A stretch of 64,000 bases of DNA. Origin: Hemileia vastatrix. Taxonomy: Eukaryota > Basidiomycota > Pucciniomycetes > Pucciniales > Zaghouaniaceae. This document shows, piece after piece, positions 1 to 12,557 of this stretch. The notes under the pieces were generated by a model. It did not search any database and was not told where the DNA came from. It saw only the letters and a list, made by a program, of their open reading frames with translations. The stretch covers positions 20,069,501 to 20,133,500 of the forward strand of contig JASXTE010000016.1 of assembly GCA_030280995.1 (NCBI GenBank). Reading direction: 5' to 3'. Position 1 is the stretch's first letter, and every line of letters begins with the position of its first letter. The translations under genes were made by a program, and so were the position numbers.

Positions 1-990
1 CTATGTTAGACTAATCTGTGCTCAATGTGTGCTCAATGAGGAATCAAATTAGGGTTTTGTTGGATCAACTTGTTCTCAATGTAGGACAGACTGGGATTCA
101 ATCAAGGGCTGTCACCAGACAGCCTAGACACAAGGTTGAGGGAGTTCCTGAGTAAGTGAAATTGGAAAAGATTATTTAAGTCTACTTTGAGTGAGTGGCT
201 TAAAGATAAGTCAAAGATAATTTAATACTGCTTTAAGATAAGCTCAAGGTGAATAATAATGTAATTTACAGTAACACTAAATATTCAGGGTAGTTTCACA
301 AAGGGTTGGAATTAATAGTCAAATAATATTAAGGAGTTTGAGAATTTGAAATGAAATTTATTATTAAGAAATGTAGGAAAAAACAATAGCTTTATATAAA
401 TATAACTACTATCCCAACAATATTATAATTTAATTCTAAGGAATGTCAAACCAAATTCCCCCAATTATATAGACAACTCCACCTTGCATTTACCCCTTGA
501 ATACACCTCCCTTACTTTATTACTTGCCCTCCAATATATCCCACAGATCATTTAACCTCACTCCTATTCCTACTGACAGACCTTTAATTACCCTCAGACA
601 CACAGTAACCCAACACTGAAAATATATCATTCATAATAGCACTAATACATTTCACATTTGCTTAAAATTAAAAAGTATAAGCAGATGATTGACAAATTTA
701 TATTTAAGGTTTAGATAGCGCAGTTGCTACTGTGGTTGAATCAAGACACAAAAAGTGAAAAAGCAGTTGCTATGTAGATTTTGCTTTCTGCACTTTGAGT
801 ATGTATTAGTGTAATGATTTATGGATTAAAAGATTGACTTTTTCTTTGAGCTTCAGGTTTTGTGTGACAAGGGAAAATCTCTGACTAAATGTGATTATAA
901 TTTTTTCTCAATGTGGTATTTATGGTGGGTTCAATATATTGCATAAAATAGGGTCACCATGGAGTTTAAAGAGGGAGAACAGCTAGATGT
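1..990. other. AT-rich flank without a recognisable gene
   Basis: I see no credible coding region in either strand. The first ~120 bases carry repeated CTCAATG words (around 20, 33 and 74) and resemble the segment ending near 4050, which belongs to the small repeat family described at 4051-4091. Similarity to retrotransposon pol begins only near 1000, so the truncation point of that element lies close to 990. Confidence 0.4.
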
Positions 991-994
991 TCAC

Positions 995-2404
995 CCCCAA
1001 ATTTTGTGTAATGAATAAAGGAAAGAAATATGTCTAATTGATGAGGGATATCTATATTATAGAAGAAAGTTGAGTAATGTTATTGTTATTCCTCTTTCTA
1101 TGAAAGAGATCATATTGAAAATTTGACATGATGACATATTGGCTGGACATTTTGATCTTGAATAAACAATGATCAGAATTAAAAACACTTCTTGGTGGGT
1201 TAATATGTCTGAAGACACCAAATTATATGTTGAATCTTATGATTCTTGAAAAAAATCAAAAAGATTGACCGGTAAGAGAGCTGGATTAATGCATCATCTT
1301 GAACCTCCTGATGCACCATGGCAGATAATTAACATGGATTTTGTAACAGGATTACCCATTTCTGGAAAAGACAGTTATAACTCTTGTTGGGTTATTGTGG
1401 ACAGATTCACAAAAATGTGTAAATTTATCCCTACTCACAAGGATGTTTCCACTAAAGAATTAGCTTTCTTATGGTGGTCTGATATGTTTAATACTGCTAG
1501 TTTTCCTAAAGCCATAATATCTGACAGAGACCCTAAATTTACTTCTGAATTTTGGATGTCTCTGATGGATGTTTGTGGTTGTGATCTGAAACTTTCTACT
1601 GTCCATCACCCTCAGACTGATGGATTACCTGAAAGAATGATTCAGACTTTAGAGGACATGATAAGAAGGTATTGTGCCTTTGGCCTTGAGTATAAAGACA
1701 ATGACAGATTTACTCATGATTGGGTTACCTTACTTCCTGGGTTGGAATTTGCTTATAATAGAACTGTTCATTCTGTTACTCACAGAAAGCCTTTTGAGCT
1801 CTGGCTTGGATATGTTCCAAATACTTGTGCCCAAATTCTCAATAATAAAATACCTAAATTGGATTTACATCCTGGTGTAAAATCTTTTCTTCAAATGCAA
1901 CAACTTTTCATAAGTCATGTTCAAAAATGTATTGAAAAATCCTTTGAATATGAGAAGAAGAGATGGGACAAATCCCATAAAGAATACAATTTTAAAAAGG
2001 GTGATGAAGTGTTTATTTCTACAGTCCACTTCAATTTACGAGGTAATAACAAATTAAAAGACCCATTTGTAGGTCCATTTTTTGTCAGAAGAATGATTGG
2101 TGATAATGCAGTTGAAGTTATTTTGTATTCTCCATATGCCAGAAAACATCCTGTTTTTCCAATATCTCTTTTGAAAACTTACACATTCAATAGTGATATA
2201 TTTCCAAAAAGGAGGGTAATACCAAAGAAAACCCCTAATGAAATCACTGAGACAGCAGAAATTGATAAGATTCTGAATGACAGAATAGTCACTGCTGAAA
2301 AAGGTACAGAATACTTATTGAGATTCAAGAATAAATCATCTGAATATGATTCTTGGATACCTGGGAAGGAGATATCTAATCTTTCTACTCTACTAAAGAA
2401 GTAA
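995..2404 (+). pseudogene. Family A Ty3/gypsy pol remnant (integrase and chromodomain)
   Basis: The 3' third of a chromodomain gypsy Gag-Pol frame, closely related to the integrase half at 58716-60116. Order: H2C2 zinc-binding region (about 1110-1260), integrase core with the M-D-F-V-T-G, S-D-R-D-P-K-F and P-E-R-M-I-Q motifs (the D, D and E of a D,D35E enzyme), and a C-terminal chromodomain (E-I-D-K-I-L ... W-I-P-G-K-E). Everything upstream of the integrase zinc region is missing. In-frame stops at about 1123, 1163 and 1248 break the zinc-finger part; the frame is open from 1265 to 2404. The intact enzyme would insert cDNA into the genome, with the chromodomain probably guiding it to chromatin. 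The LTR begins 50 bases downstream. Dead copy; family assignment firm. Confidence 0.9.
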
Positions 2405-2453
2405 AAAAAGAAAAAATAATAGCATTTTTTTATTTTTTTTTAGAGTGAGGGAG

Positions 2454-3255
2454 TGTCAGCCAGGCTACTAGACTTACCCAGTAAAATAATTAATTATCTT
2501 ACTGAGATAAATCCACACCTTTTTAATTCTTATTAATAATTAATTATCTATTATTTACTTATGTATTACTTACAATTAACTAGCTAAGTACAATAAGTAA
2601 TTTTAGTAATTAATAAAAAATTAATAAATGTCCCGTATATTTTTACTCCCTAACACCATGCTCAATAATAAAGTTGAGAAGGGAATAAAAATATTATTAA
2701 AAATATAAAAAATCTAAAAAATTCAAATTTCTTTATTGAGAAGTTAAAATTCCTTTAAAATAACATTTTAATTCAAATGTTCTATACTAAATGTGACAAT
2801 CTAAGGGAACTCAAGATTTATATCAAATAAATATGATACCTTTTATTGACGCATCATTTTAGTATATCTTTTTATATTCACATACTCTCTTTTCAATTTA
2901 GTTTTTCTCTCACACTCTCTTATTGGATGTTGTTAACTCCGTGTTTTATCTCTCACCTTTTACCTATAAAAGGCCCTCTCCTTTTGTACTTTCCAACTCA
3001 TTCCTTACTTACCACTTTTATAACAGATCTATTAAATAAAATCTTTATTACTATTTTTTATAAAATTTGTATTTAAAACACCTTAACTCTAAGATATAAA
3101 TAATAATAATATTTGAAAGCTTCACCTCTTTAAAACTTGAGTAAAATAATTAAAAGAAATAGAAATGCGTACCTTGCATTTGAAAGTTCATTAATCCACT
3201 TAAAATCCTCATTGGACCTCCAGATGAACCTTCTAGACTAAAATACCCATTGACA
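2454..3255 (+). repeat. Family A 3' LTR (802 bp)
   Basis: Begins TGTCAGCCAGGCTACTAGAC and ends TTGACA, the termini of the 819-bp LTRs at 42400 and 60151. It directly follows the pol remnant, with a T-rich tract and purine-rich stretch (about 2430-2453) as polypurine tract. A TATAAAAGG box lies near 2966. No matching 5-bp duplication can be found because the 5' part of the element is gone. Confidence 0.9.
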
Positions 3256-4050
3256 ACTTGAAAGGATAATTTTGAAACAATGTAAGAACAAAAATTATAC
3301 AATATATTTTGAGACTTCAAAATCATTATGGCATGAAACATCCCTAAAAAAACTCCAAAATATTTTTCAATATTTATCAAACATTGTTTTATTCTCATAA
3401 AAATTGGATTTTTTATTCTTTTGATATAATGAAGATCATGATAAGTTATATTTTTAATAGAATGGGGCCCATTTCCTGTTTTAACTTATATAAATATGGG
3501 ATGTAAATTAATCTTACAATTTGTTATATTGAGTAAATTTAATGTTAAATTATTTTAAAGAGTGTTTAAACTTCGACAAATGTCTTGAAAATGGATAAAT
3601 AAATAATAATATTGATTGATATAATGAGAAAAGGCATTTATTTCTCAATTTATTACTGATAAAAATTTAATGAAATATAGAAATTCAATAAATATTTCTT
3701 AATGAATAATTTCTTAGAATATTGGATTTTTTATCTATATATTCATAGGGTAATCTCTTATAATTCAAAGTATCTGAGAAATTTATTAGATTCAAAAAAT
3801 GTAAAATATTTATGATTTTTCAAAATCTTATGAAGCCACTAGGCTAGATTGATACTGGGGCTCTTTTTTTTTATCCCTTCAACAAATCTTCTAATTCAAG
3901 TATTAATATTTTTTGAACTATTAATCAACAGTGGTTCAATTAAGGTTCAAATTTGTTTCAAGGTGTTTTCAAAGTAAATTCACTATTTCTTCATGATTGT
4001 TTCATCACTGCCTTGATGTGTGCTCAATTTGAAATAAATGAGGGTTCAAG
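3256..4050. other. AT-rich intergenic sequence, no gene seen
   Basis: No coding signal on either strand. The last ~100 bases (GTGCTCAATTTG ... GAGGGTTCAAGG) resemble both the start of the window and, in reverse complement, the MITE at 34168-34419, so this is probably the body of a related diverged repeat. Confidence 0.4.
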
Positions 4051-4091
4051 GTTGCGGACTTGATAGTTAGTCTGCCCCCCATATTGCGCGG
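4051..4091. repeat. Terminal segment of a MITE-like repeat
   Basis: Reads GTTGCGGACTTG, a decayed palindrome, then CCCCCCATATTGCGCGG. It matches the reverse complement of the left end of the MITE at 34168-34419, where the same GTTGCGGACTTG is followed by a perfect palindrome and CCCCCCATATTG. One end of an old copy; the opposite end was not found. Confidence 0.6.
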
Positions 4092-4666
4092 TGTATATAA
4101 TAAGTACTGAACCACCTCTCATACCTTTTGTAATAACCTGTGCTTGCTGTGTGAGTATTGCTAATCATGAAACCCTTTGTGCTAAGTAGTACCCCTTCTT
4201 CAATTCTTACTTTATTATTTTCTATTAATTGAGCACTGATCACCAACCCACTTGTCCTTCTAGTGCTACCTTTTCCTATCAAGGTTTCTACTACCATTTT
4301 CTGATTATAGTTTACATTCAAAGATTGTCACATATCTCTAAGTGTTAAACTCATACCCTTGCTTATCACTGCATACTTCTTAATCTATACTATGCTTCTA
4401 GTTCTGGTAGTGGCTTCCTTAAATACATACTATAGTCCTGCCTTATAGTCCATTTTACTCTTCTGCCTTTTCTCTGATTGTTACTGCTTGTATATCCATA
4501 GTACACAAAAAAAACTGTGTGCAGAGAGTCTAATTTTTCTGCACTTTTGAAGGCCCCTTTGTTGCGCTTCCTTAACCATCTTTCCTGGCAACCCGTTGAT
4601 TGTTCTTCCTGCTAGCTGAGACATTGGCTAAATTACTGAGAATTTTGCTGTGTTTTTGTGAGATGT
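4092..4666 (+). repeat. Dispersed repeat, copy 1 (pair with 15746-16326)
   Basis: About 575 bp in direct orientation with 15746-16326. Shared landmarks in order: ATATAATAAGTACT, GTGAAACCCTTTGTGCTAA (copy 2; one base differs here), CCTTCTAGTGCTACC, TATCAAGGTTTCTACTACCA, CATACTATAGTCCTG, and GTGAGATGTGT at the end. The ends lack the TG...CA of an LTR, so this may be an LTR core or another repeat. It sits immediately upstream of the decayed multi-exon gene. Confidence 0.7.
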
Positions 4667-4816
4667 GTCCAAGGTCTCCCTCTACTTGCGACTGTCCCCA
4701 GGTGCATATCTCACACTTTTTCATTATTCCTTCATCTTCTCTTCTATCATCTTCTAGTTTCTCTTCATCTCTATAGCTAATTTTTCTTCTTATATTCATC
4801 TTTCTTCTATCTTATC

Positions 4817-7650
4817 ATGAATACCAACAACAAAATTGTCAATGCTATCTGTAAATTCATTGATACCCAAAAAGCCTTTGTCGTTGCTGCTCCCACCATT
4901 AAACCCATCTTGACTGGAGCCAAGCATTGTCAGCGCTGTACTGAAAAGGGAATCACCCCTTTTAATTTCTGAAAAGCTTGCTGTGGTAATGGCTTCTTCA
5001 CAGTAAGTTCTTTTTCCTTCTCTTTCCTCCTTAAATACTTAACAGTGATTTTATTTTCTTTACTTTGAAGTCTTGCAACTTTTTCAAGAGTCTCAAAAAT
5101 AAATCTAGTCTCAATGGTCCACCTGCCATTTCTGCTCCTGCTGCTGCCAGTGCTGCTGTCAATTCCAATGCTGGGACATAAAACCTTATTAGTCAGTTGG
5201 CTATTAAGAGCCCTGCTCCTAAAAGAGCCAAGCAAACACACTTCTTTCTGACACCAAGCACTTCTTCTAATTTCACTCATCATTAACTCTTCTCTGAAGA
5301 TTCAATTCATACTGTAAGTTATCCTAAAAAAAAACTTCTTTTCCTTTACTGAAACTCTCTCTTTTCCACTTAGGAGGTCCTGCATACCCCATATGCAGTG
5401 ATTCCTCCAACTCCATGTGTCAAAATCATTATCCCGGGCCTAGAAGAAGACCCCTTCTGGGCTGCCACCCCTGGATCCATATTTTTACTAGTCACTGAGG
5501 ACGCTATTACCTGGCCAGAACAAGAGGCCACTCCTCAGCTGACTACTTTTGACAATTGGTTCTCAACTCCGTGAAAGTCCAACAACACTTTCCAGGAAGA
5601 AACTCCTCACATCAACCTCCCTTTCCCTGAATACTGGCAAGTCCTTAATTGAGTGGTTGTAGCTCCCTATTACTGAACCATCAACTGCTTCAATACCACT
5701 CTTGATGCTGTTTTCAACTATCTTGAAGGCACTCCGCCTCTTGACAAACAAGATTTAAAAAACTAAGTTGCCCTATTCAAAACTCTGAATTCCACTTACA
5801 AAAATGTTTACAAGAACTGGGAGTATGTCTTCCTTGATAGGTTTAAAACTAAGTCCCATTCTTTTCTTTATTTTCCTTCCTTCAATACTAACTCTTTTCT
5901 ACTCCTTATTTTTCAGTTTTTCCCCTTTTTTTTATTTTTCTTTTCTAAGATTAAAATTTGTATCTAGTGTATTATTATTCCCTTTGTAATAATAAATAAA
6001 TTATTTCCCAAAAAAAAAACTTCCCTTGTCAAATATTTCCCATTGTTATTCTGTGAGAGTGAGAAAGTCCCATTAATTCTTAGGTAAAATAAAAAATTTC
6101 TCCTGCTAACTCTTCCTTGACTTCTTCTAGAATAACCCTGAGACAATAAAAATCTCCCTACATAACTTAATTTTTTAGAGCCTCATCTTCTTCATACATC
6201 ATATTCTTGAAGTAAGTTCAGATCTTTGCAAGATCTTGTGCTCCTTAGCGCTAACCTTCTTTTCCTGTTAACCTTGATACACTTTATTTTTCTGCTGATT
6301 AGCATCCCCACCTTGATACTATTTAGTGCTTACCTTCCTCTTGAATCCTCACAGCACCTGAATATTATAAATAGGCCTGTAATCCACTTTTCTACCTTAT
6401 CCAATCTATTACACTTCACAAGTTCTAATTAGCCATCAACTTATACCGTACTTTACCTAGATATCAGTCTTGTGCTTTTTGCACTGTTACAACTTTAACT
6501 GTACTTTATTCAAGCCTTGTGGTTATGCTGCTTTTACACCCACTTGCAATAAATGCTTCAAATTTCATAAGACTTACACTTTTTCTTATGAATGTCCTAA
6601 TTCTCCTAATGGCTATATCCAGTTCCCTTCTGGATATACTTCTAGCACTCCTACTATGGCAGCTATTCCCAGTAGTGCTACTCATCCTTCCTCTGAAACC
6701 TTACCTGATGACAGCGCATCTATCCCTACATACCGTCAGCCAGAAATCTCCATCCATCCCAAGGCAGAATCCCCTTCATCTTCCAAAGAAAACATGGCAT
6801 TACAATCATTCTCTTCACAGGCTCCAAACTCTGTGATAGTGCTATACCCATCTGGGCCTCCTAAAAATCTGCTAGCTAGTGAGTCCATAACCTTTACTTT
6901 CACACAATATTTTATAATTTCAATTTATTCAAAGGTTTTAATGAATCTATTTGCTTAGGATGGGTCCCCTGACCTCTCCCATTTGTGCATTTGTTGCAAA
7001 TCTTTTAACACCTTTGACTTTTATATGACTCCATGTCATCTTGCTACAGTGGCGCTCCTGTATTCTCCCAAAATTAGTAAAATGCTCATTAACATCATAT
7101 TGAAATTATTGATCAATTAATGAATGAAGTCAACTCCTCATAAATCCCTGGTTTTCCTGCCGATCCCAATAACTTCATCATTCCCAAAGAATGGAAAGGA
7201 TTTTCCACCAGTTTTGATGGTGATTCTGATTAATAATTATTTTCTTTCATTTCCTTCTGATTAGCCTTGTAGCTAAAGCACATTGTACATAGTTCCTATT
7301 ATTAACTATGCTAAACCTCAATAAAAAAACAATTTTCAATGTTTCATAAACCATGAGCAAAGCACGTAGCTCTTGGGACACTCTTGCCTTTGCCATGAAC
7401 ACCTTCTTAGAGAGTCAGAGAGCACTTGACTGTGCTCCCTCTACTATCGTAAAATAACTTCAACCCCATTAATTAACCTTCATTGTCAGAGATTTTACCA
7501 TAACCCAGATGCCTAAATTTGGGCACTCCATCTGCCAACCTTCTTCAGCTAAAGTTACTTCCTTCTACCAATTCCCCAGCAGCCTTCTGATTTTCCCAGA
7601 CAGCCGTTCCTCTGTCTAGCTCATCCACCTCCTCATATCCCTTTGTAAGA
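4817..7650 (+). pseudogene. Decayed multi-exon gene of unknown function
   Basis: Several blocks read as protein on the + strand but are broken by stops. The first starts at ATG 4817 after a pyrimidine-rich leader (N-T-N-N-K-I-V-N-A-I-C-K-F-I-D and a C-Q-R-C motif), with GTAAGTTC near 5001 and GTAAGTTATCC near 5317 as intron-like donors. A second block (about 5392-5860) is acidic and aromatic-rich (I-I-P-G-L-E-E-D-P-F-W-A-A). A third, open from 6470 to 6958, is Cys-rich (C-G-Y-A-A-F-T-P-T-C-N-K-C) then Ser/Pro-rich. Further pieces lie at about 6961-7060 (C-I-C-C-K-S-F), 7150-7230 and 7355-7460. I do not recognise the family. Lying between two copies of a dispersed repeat, it may be transposon cargo or a captured host gene; exon joins are guesses. 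Confidence 0.45.
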
Positions 7651-8039
7651 CATTAACTCTTCACTCCATAAAAATATACTCTATTTGCTAATTCCAACTG
7701 CCTGTTCAGCAATAGTTTCTCTGCCATCACTAGTGCCCTATCTGTCACACCTGTTTCATAACATCCTATGAGTCCTAAAAAAAAAACTTAACATACTGAT
7801 AATAGTTTATACTCTTTCTGGAGCAACAGTAAATAATTTTTTTAGTTTATCCTTGTCCCAGAAGTTATATTTGTAGTTTTGCCTCATTCCAGAGGTTATT
7901 TTGGAATCACTGGTAACCCTCTTGGGTAGAATCTTTTGATCTGATTGGCCACTACAGGTTTCTTCCATTCAGTACCATCCAACTCCTCCAGTAAGTAATA
8001 CCCTGCAGTTATTTTTTTCTGATCCTATAAGAACTGTTG
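7651..8039. other. Spacer without recognisable gene
   Basis: AT-rich, with short T tracts and no long ORF. It separates the decayed multi-exon gene from the LTR-like arm of the family D element; I cannot say where the LTR ends. Confidence 0.35.
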
Positions 8040-9108
8040 TGGTACGTGTCTCGCATAAGCACATGAAAACGTGTGAAGCGCAGTTATTGCTACAAAGGGA
8101 AATATAGGAACAAAGGGGTTGTCATTTCATTAAGCAAAGCACAGAGAAATATGGGTGTTGCACTTGCAGTATGTGTTTACATGTCAAAAAAAAGAATAGT
8201 ATGGACATGGAGATCATAGTTTAACTATGTGTTTAGCAAAAGGCATGCAGCTCATTATCACATGGGGCTAGTAGCACGGTATCAAGATAAGGAAGTATGT
8301 GTTTTATTAGGAAGAGCTAACTAAACAGCAGTGCTAGTTCTAGTTAGAAAAGTCAACTAAGAAAGTGCAACAAGTCAGGGTGAAAGGAGTGCACATACAC
8401 ATGAAGCAAATATCAGAGGGTAGCCCAAGGATAGTACTTGCAAGTAATGCATGAGTAAGTGAGCTCTTTTACTATTAGCGCATCATTAAGTGGGGGTGGT
8501 ACAGGCTATAGTATACATAGTCTTCCTTAGAAAGCATAGGGTAGGTATAGCTAGAGCACGGTAGTAGATACAAGTTGCTATAGGACAATAAAGTTGTACA
8601 TACAGGTTACTAAAGAGAGGGGACTAGAAATTGAGTGCTAAAACCTGTAGGAGAAAGCTGATAAGGCAAAAAACTTAGGGATAATATATAAGGGAAAGGA
8701 TCTCTATGGGAAAAGAGGGAGATTGAGGAAGCTAGAAATATAAAAATATATAAAAGAGTAATAATTATATATATATAGTAATCAAGTAACAATACTGAGG
8801 ATTTTTTAGGATTGTAGAGTAGTGGAGTGCTGAAAGGTTATTTATTTCTGCAGTAAGGATATTATTTGTGTATAGCGCTTCAAGAGGGAGTAGATGAGAA
8901 TATTAAGCGCTTGACTGAAAATAGATAGTAACTGGGCATTAGCGCCACTCTTATTGCTACTTTTCTAATTTTTCTATATCATCACCTTACAGATATCACT
9001 GTTTATTTTCTTAGAGTGGCAGGCGCTTCTTTTAATTAAGGAGAACCAACCCATCTTGTGCTGTGTCTATAGCTTGGTATTATAGAACTGTCTACACAGT
9101 TCCATCTG
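8040..9108 (-). repeat. LTR-like left arm of family D gypsy element
   Basis: On the minus strand, pol ends near 9110 and the sequence then begins TGTAGACAGTTCTATAATAC, as expected where a 3' LTR starts. The first ~340 bases match the right arm at 15047-15740, but there the matching sequence reads on the plus strand, so the two arms are inverted rather than direct repeats. Shared landmarks include AAGCTATAGACACA, the C-CACTCTAA block and CTCCCTCTTGAAG. The left boundary (about 8040) is a guess. Confidence 0.5.
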
Positions 9109-10480
9109 TCCCCAAACAGTTTACCCCATTGACTTTCAAGAATTTTGTTTTGTACTAATTCCAAGTTGCCTTGTTTCAATGGTTCCCTTAATCTGGGTAC
9201 TAAGTGTTCATCCCAATATTTAACTGATTTATCCCTGATTTTCATCATTTTTTCATATGCCTTTTCCATAAATTCATCCTTTTTTCGAGCTGTGCTACTC
9301 TTACTAAAATTAAATCTTCAGTCAAGCACACTTGATCCCAATCACATCGTAGAAAAGATCCAGCTTCCATATCAATAGGTAAGCTTTCCCTTTGACCAAA
9401 CATGAGCTCATAAGGTGAAAACCCTGTTGTTATTTTCACTAAAATCCTATCTTCAAATCATATTAAAGACATATAACTCTTCCATTTTGCCCCATTACTT
9501 CCACATAGCTTAACTAGTGCATCTTTTATCACTTGACGCCCTCTCTTGATCATACCTTCTGCCTCTAGATATTGTGGTGTTGCAACTCAAATCTTGGTAC
9601 CAATCCCTTTCACAAATTCTTGGAACTCACCAGAGAATACAGCGCCCCCATCCACAGTTACCATTTTCATCACACTGTATCTATACACCCATTATTTCTT
9701 TAAAAATTCAGCTAAGTTACTTGCCTTAACAGTTATAAAAGGGGCTGCTTCAACCCATCCTGACAGATAATCCCTGGCCACAACCAATTACTTAAAGCAT
9801 CTTTCTTTAATATGGACTGCATCCAAGATAATCCTGCCAAAAATATTATCCTCACCCATTTCCTTTCCTTTTTCTTTAGGCTTTCTGTAACTTCTGCGTG
9901 GACATTCAGGGAAAGATTAAACCCAATCCTTGACCTCAGCTCTCATATTTGGCCACCAGAATTGTTCTTTGACTTTTCTATAAGTTTCAACTTGTCCCAT
10001 ATGTCCCAAACTCTCATTTAATTCTTTAAGAATCATTTCTTTCCTGGCCCTATCTATTATTACTAATTGAAGCGTAGAAGAACATTCCCTCCATACACAT
10101 CTGTCTTTAATAAAATACTTTTCTTCCTACTTCCCTATCTTGTGCCATGTATTCTCATCACAATTTTCTGGTCAGTTATCTCCTTCCAGATAAATTCTCA
10201 TCCAATCCATGTGCTCAATTGGCTCCTTGACTAAATCTCTTTCCTCTGGAAGTGTATATTCTTCATTACTTGATGTCAATCCATTATCCTTTTTGTCTGA
10301 TTCCTGAACCGCTTTTCCTGATGTTCCTTTTGCTACTACAAAAGCTTCAAAATCAAACTCTTGCACATTCATCTCCTCATGATTTCTTTCCTTTAATTTT
10401 CTTAGTTTAACGTCATTGCAGATGCTGCCTACAAATTCAGAGAATAGTTTATCATCTTCCTGGACACCAGTCATTAATTT
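9036..10480 (-). pseudogene. Family D gypsy integrase region, decayed
   Basis: Minus-strand fragments in several frames give the order of a Ty3/gypsy integrase: a Q-F-W-W-P-N-M block just before the core (about 9940-9990), L-D-A-V-H-I-K (first acidic residue), V-T-V-D-G-G-A (second), E-A-E-G-M-I-K-R-G (glutamate), then T-T-G-F-S-P-Y-E-L-M-F-G (9245-9439) and the C-terminal K-L-F-G-D-R-W (9036-9269). An acidic linker (10172-10474) precedes it. Many stops and frameshifts separate the pieces, so no enzyme can be made. This lineage has no visible chromodomain and is clearly distinct from families A-C. Confidence 0.75.
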
Positions 10481-10576
10481 TACCTCATCTTGTATTTAAG
10501 TCACTAGTTTTACATCTTCCTGGACAACCTTTTTCCTACTTCTAAGCCTCTGATAACAATAATCTAGTCCAATTAT

Positions 10577-12282
10577 CTATTTCTTATCTTCTTCAAATTC
10601 TTCAGCCTCAGAATCCTTTCCAAACAATGGCCTCCTAGATAAAGAATCTGGCATCATGAAAGATTTACCTGGTTTGTGGAGTAAGTCAAGAGAAAAAAAA
10701 TTTATCTGCGCCACCCATCTGGTCATTGGTGCATCTGGTAAACTTGGACTACTGATCATTTGCACCAAAGATAGTGCATCAACCTGAAACTTAAAATTTT
10801 GCCTCCAAAGCATCCATTGCAAATTCTTCAAAATCTTTTCCAACCCACACAACTCCAACTTGGACTGTGAATATTTATACTCCACCTTCATAAAAGTCTT
10901 AGATTCATAAAGGACAGGCCTATCATTTCCATCCTCACCCTCTTGCACTAAAACTGCACCTACTTCAGACACACTTGAATCCACTGCTAGAGTAATCTTC
11001 TCAGAGCCTGTTCCATATTCCAGTTTCTTCAAACAAATGTCTTTCCCTACAATTCTTTTTAATAACTAAAATTATTCTCCACATTCCTCTTTCCAGTCCC
11101 ATGCAACATCTTTTCTTATAAAGCACCTTAATGGAGAATATAACAATGAAAAATCTTGAATAAACATTCTTACATATGTACAAATACCTAAGAGCCCTCT
11201 AACTTCTGTAGTGTTTCTTGGTCTTGGCCACGTAAGTGCCTTGTTTTTCTTTTTTTCCACAATTATTCTTCCCTTCCTAGATACAACATGACCAACAATA
11301 TCAAGAGCTGGCATGCAACAATAAAATTTTAATCCTGAGACTGTCAGACCAGCCTCTCCTATTCCTCAAAGTACTCTTTCAAAAGTAATAGTGTATTCCC
11401 AAATAAACCTCCTAATGTTTGGGTTCTCCTCTAGAAACTCTCTGTCATAATCAGTTTCTAGCCCTTTTATACTGCCATCATCAATATTAATTCATACATT
11501 TTCTGGAATTTCATCCTGTAATATCCATATCATCTGCACTTGATACACTTCCACTTAATTTATAGCCTCCTGTGGTAACTTTGTTAACCTGAAGCGTCCC
11601 AATGGAGTTTAAAACATAGCAATGGGTCTTGACAATAAATCCTACTGGTGCTCACCATATCCTCACATTATATCTCTTAATCTGTAACATGCTCATCCTG
11701 AAAAAGATTCCACATATTCTTCTGGCGTTGGAGGTAATCCTGCATCCTTAACTGTAACATTGTTCATTTCTCTTAAATCATGAACAACCCTTAACTTGCT
11801 GTTATTCTTAACAACACAAAATACTGGACTTGAATAACTAGAAATCAACTTTTCATACAAGCCAGATCTTAACCTTACCCTAATTAGTTCTGTATATTCT
11901 TCTTTTATTGCCGCCAGTATAGGAAATGCTATCTTTTTCCACAGATCATGAGGTATAACTGGAAAAATTAGAGGTTTACCATAAGATTGCTTCAATAAAC
12001 CTCTTTCCTCTTCTTAAAATGCAATAGATTTTTCCCTAAGTACCATAACATGTAACAGTAAATTCTTTTCTTCCTGGAAAACAATCCTTCTGGCCCAAAA
12101 TTAACCATCTGAACTCTTTCCAAATTTATCCTATATGTAGGTGTAAATTCCAGTGGAAACTTTGTTAAAGGTGTCTCATAAGGATTTCTTGATAGAACCA
12201 GCCTCTGAAAAGGAGGGTTCAAATCCAGTATTGCTACATTTACTGGTTTAACCTTAACTGCTACTGGTTTATACTTTGACAC
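10577..12282 (-). pseudogene. Family D gypsy reverse transcriptase and RNase H, decayed
   Basis: From the N-terminal side: K-Y-K-P-V-A-V-K-V-K-P-V (11992-12282), the linker typical of basidiomycete gypsy Pol; an RT N-terminal block with S-P-V-F-C-V-V-K and L-R-V-V-H-D-L (11693-11995); a broken palm segment with I-D-D-G-S-I-K-G near 11470 (the [FY]xDD site, here N-I-D-D); a thumb segment with G-H-V-V-S-R-K-G (11072-11314); and RNase H with V-D-S-S ... K-L-E-L-C-G-L-E ... P-D-S-L-S-R-R (10577-11032). The palm is interrupted by several stops, so the enzyme is dead. Confidence 0.85.
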
Positions 12283-12557
12283 TAGACAGTGCCAACTTCT
12301 ACCTTCATTACTTAATATTAAACCTTTTCTAATATAACTCTGAGTTCTACCTACATTGTAGTTTGCCTTTTCTTTTTTAATATAAGCTTAACAGAATCCA
12401 AAATCAAAGATATCAAAAATTCTAGACACAATACACTCTATAGTAGTATTACCAAGACACCTGTGAATCTCCACTTTACATATCCCTGCTTGAACTAACT
12501 GATAATTATCCAGGTACCTCTCATCTTGGGAGATAGTAATACCTAAGATTCCAGCCC

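Noticed and set aside
2846..3076. Plus-strand frame of 76 codons
   Set aside because: It lies wholly inside the family A LTR and is Phe/Leu-rich translation of T-rich sequence.
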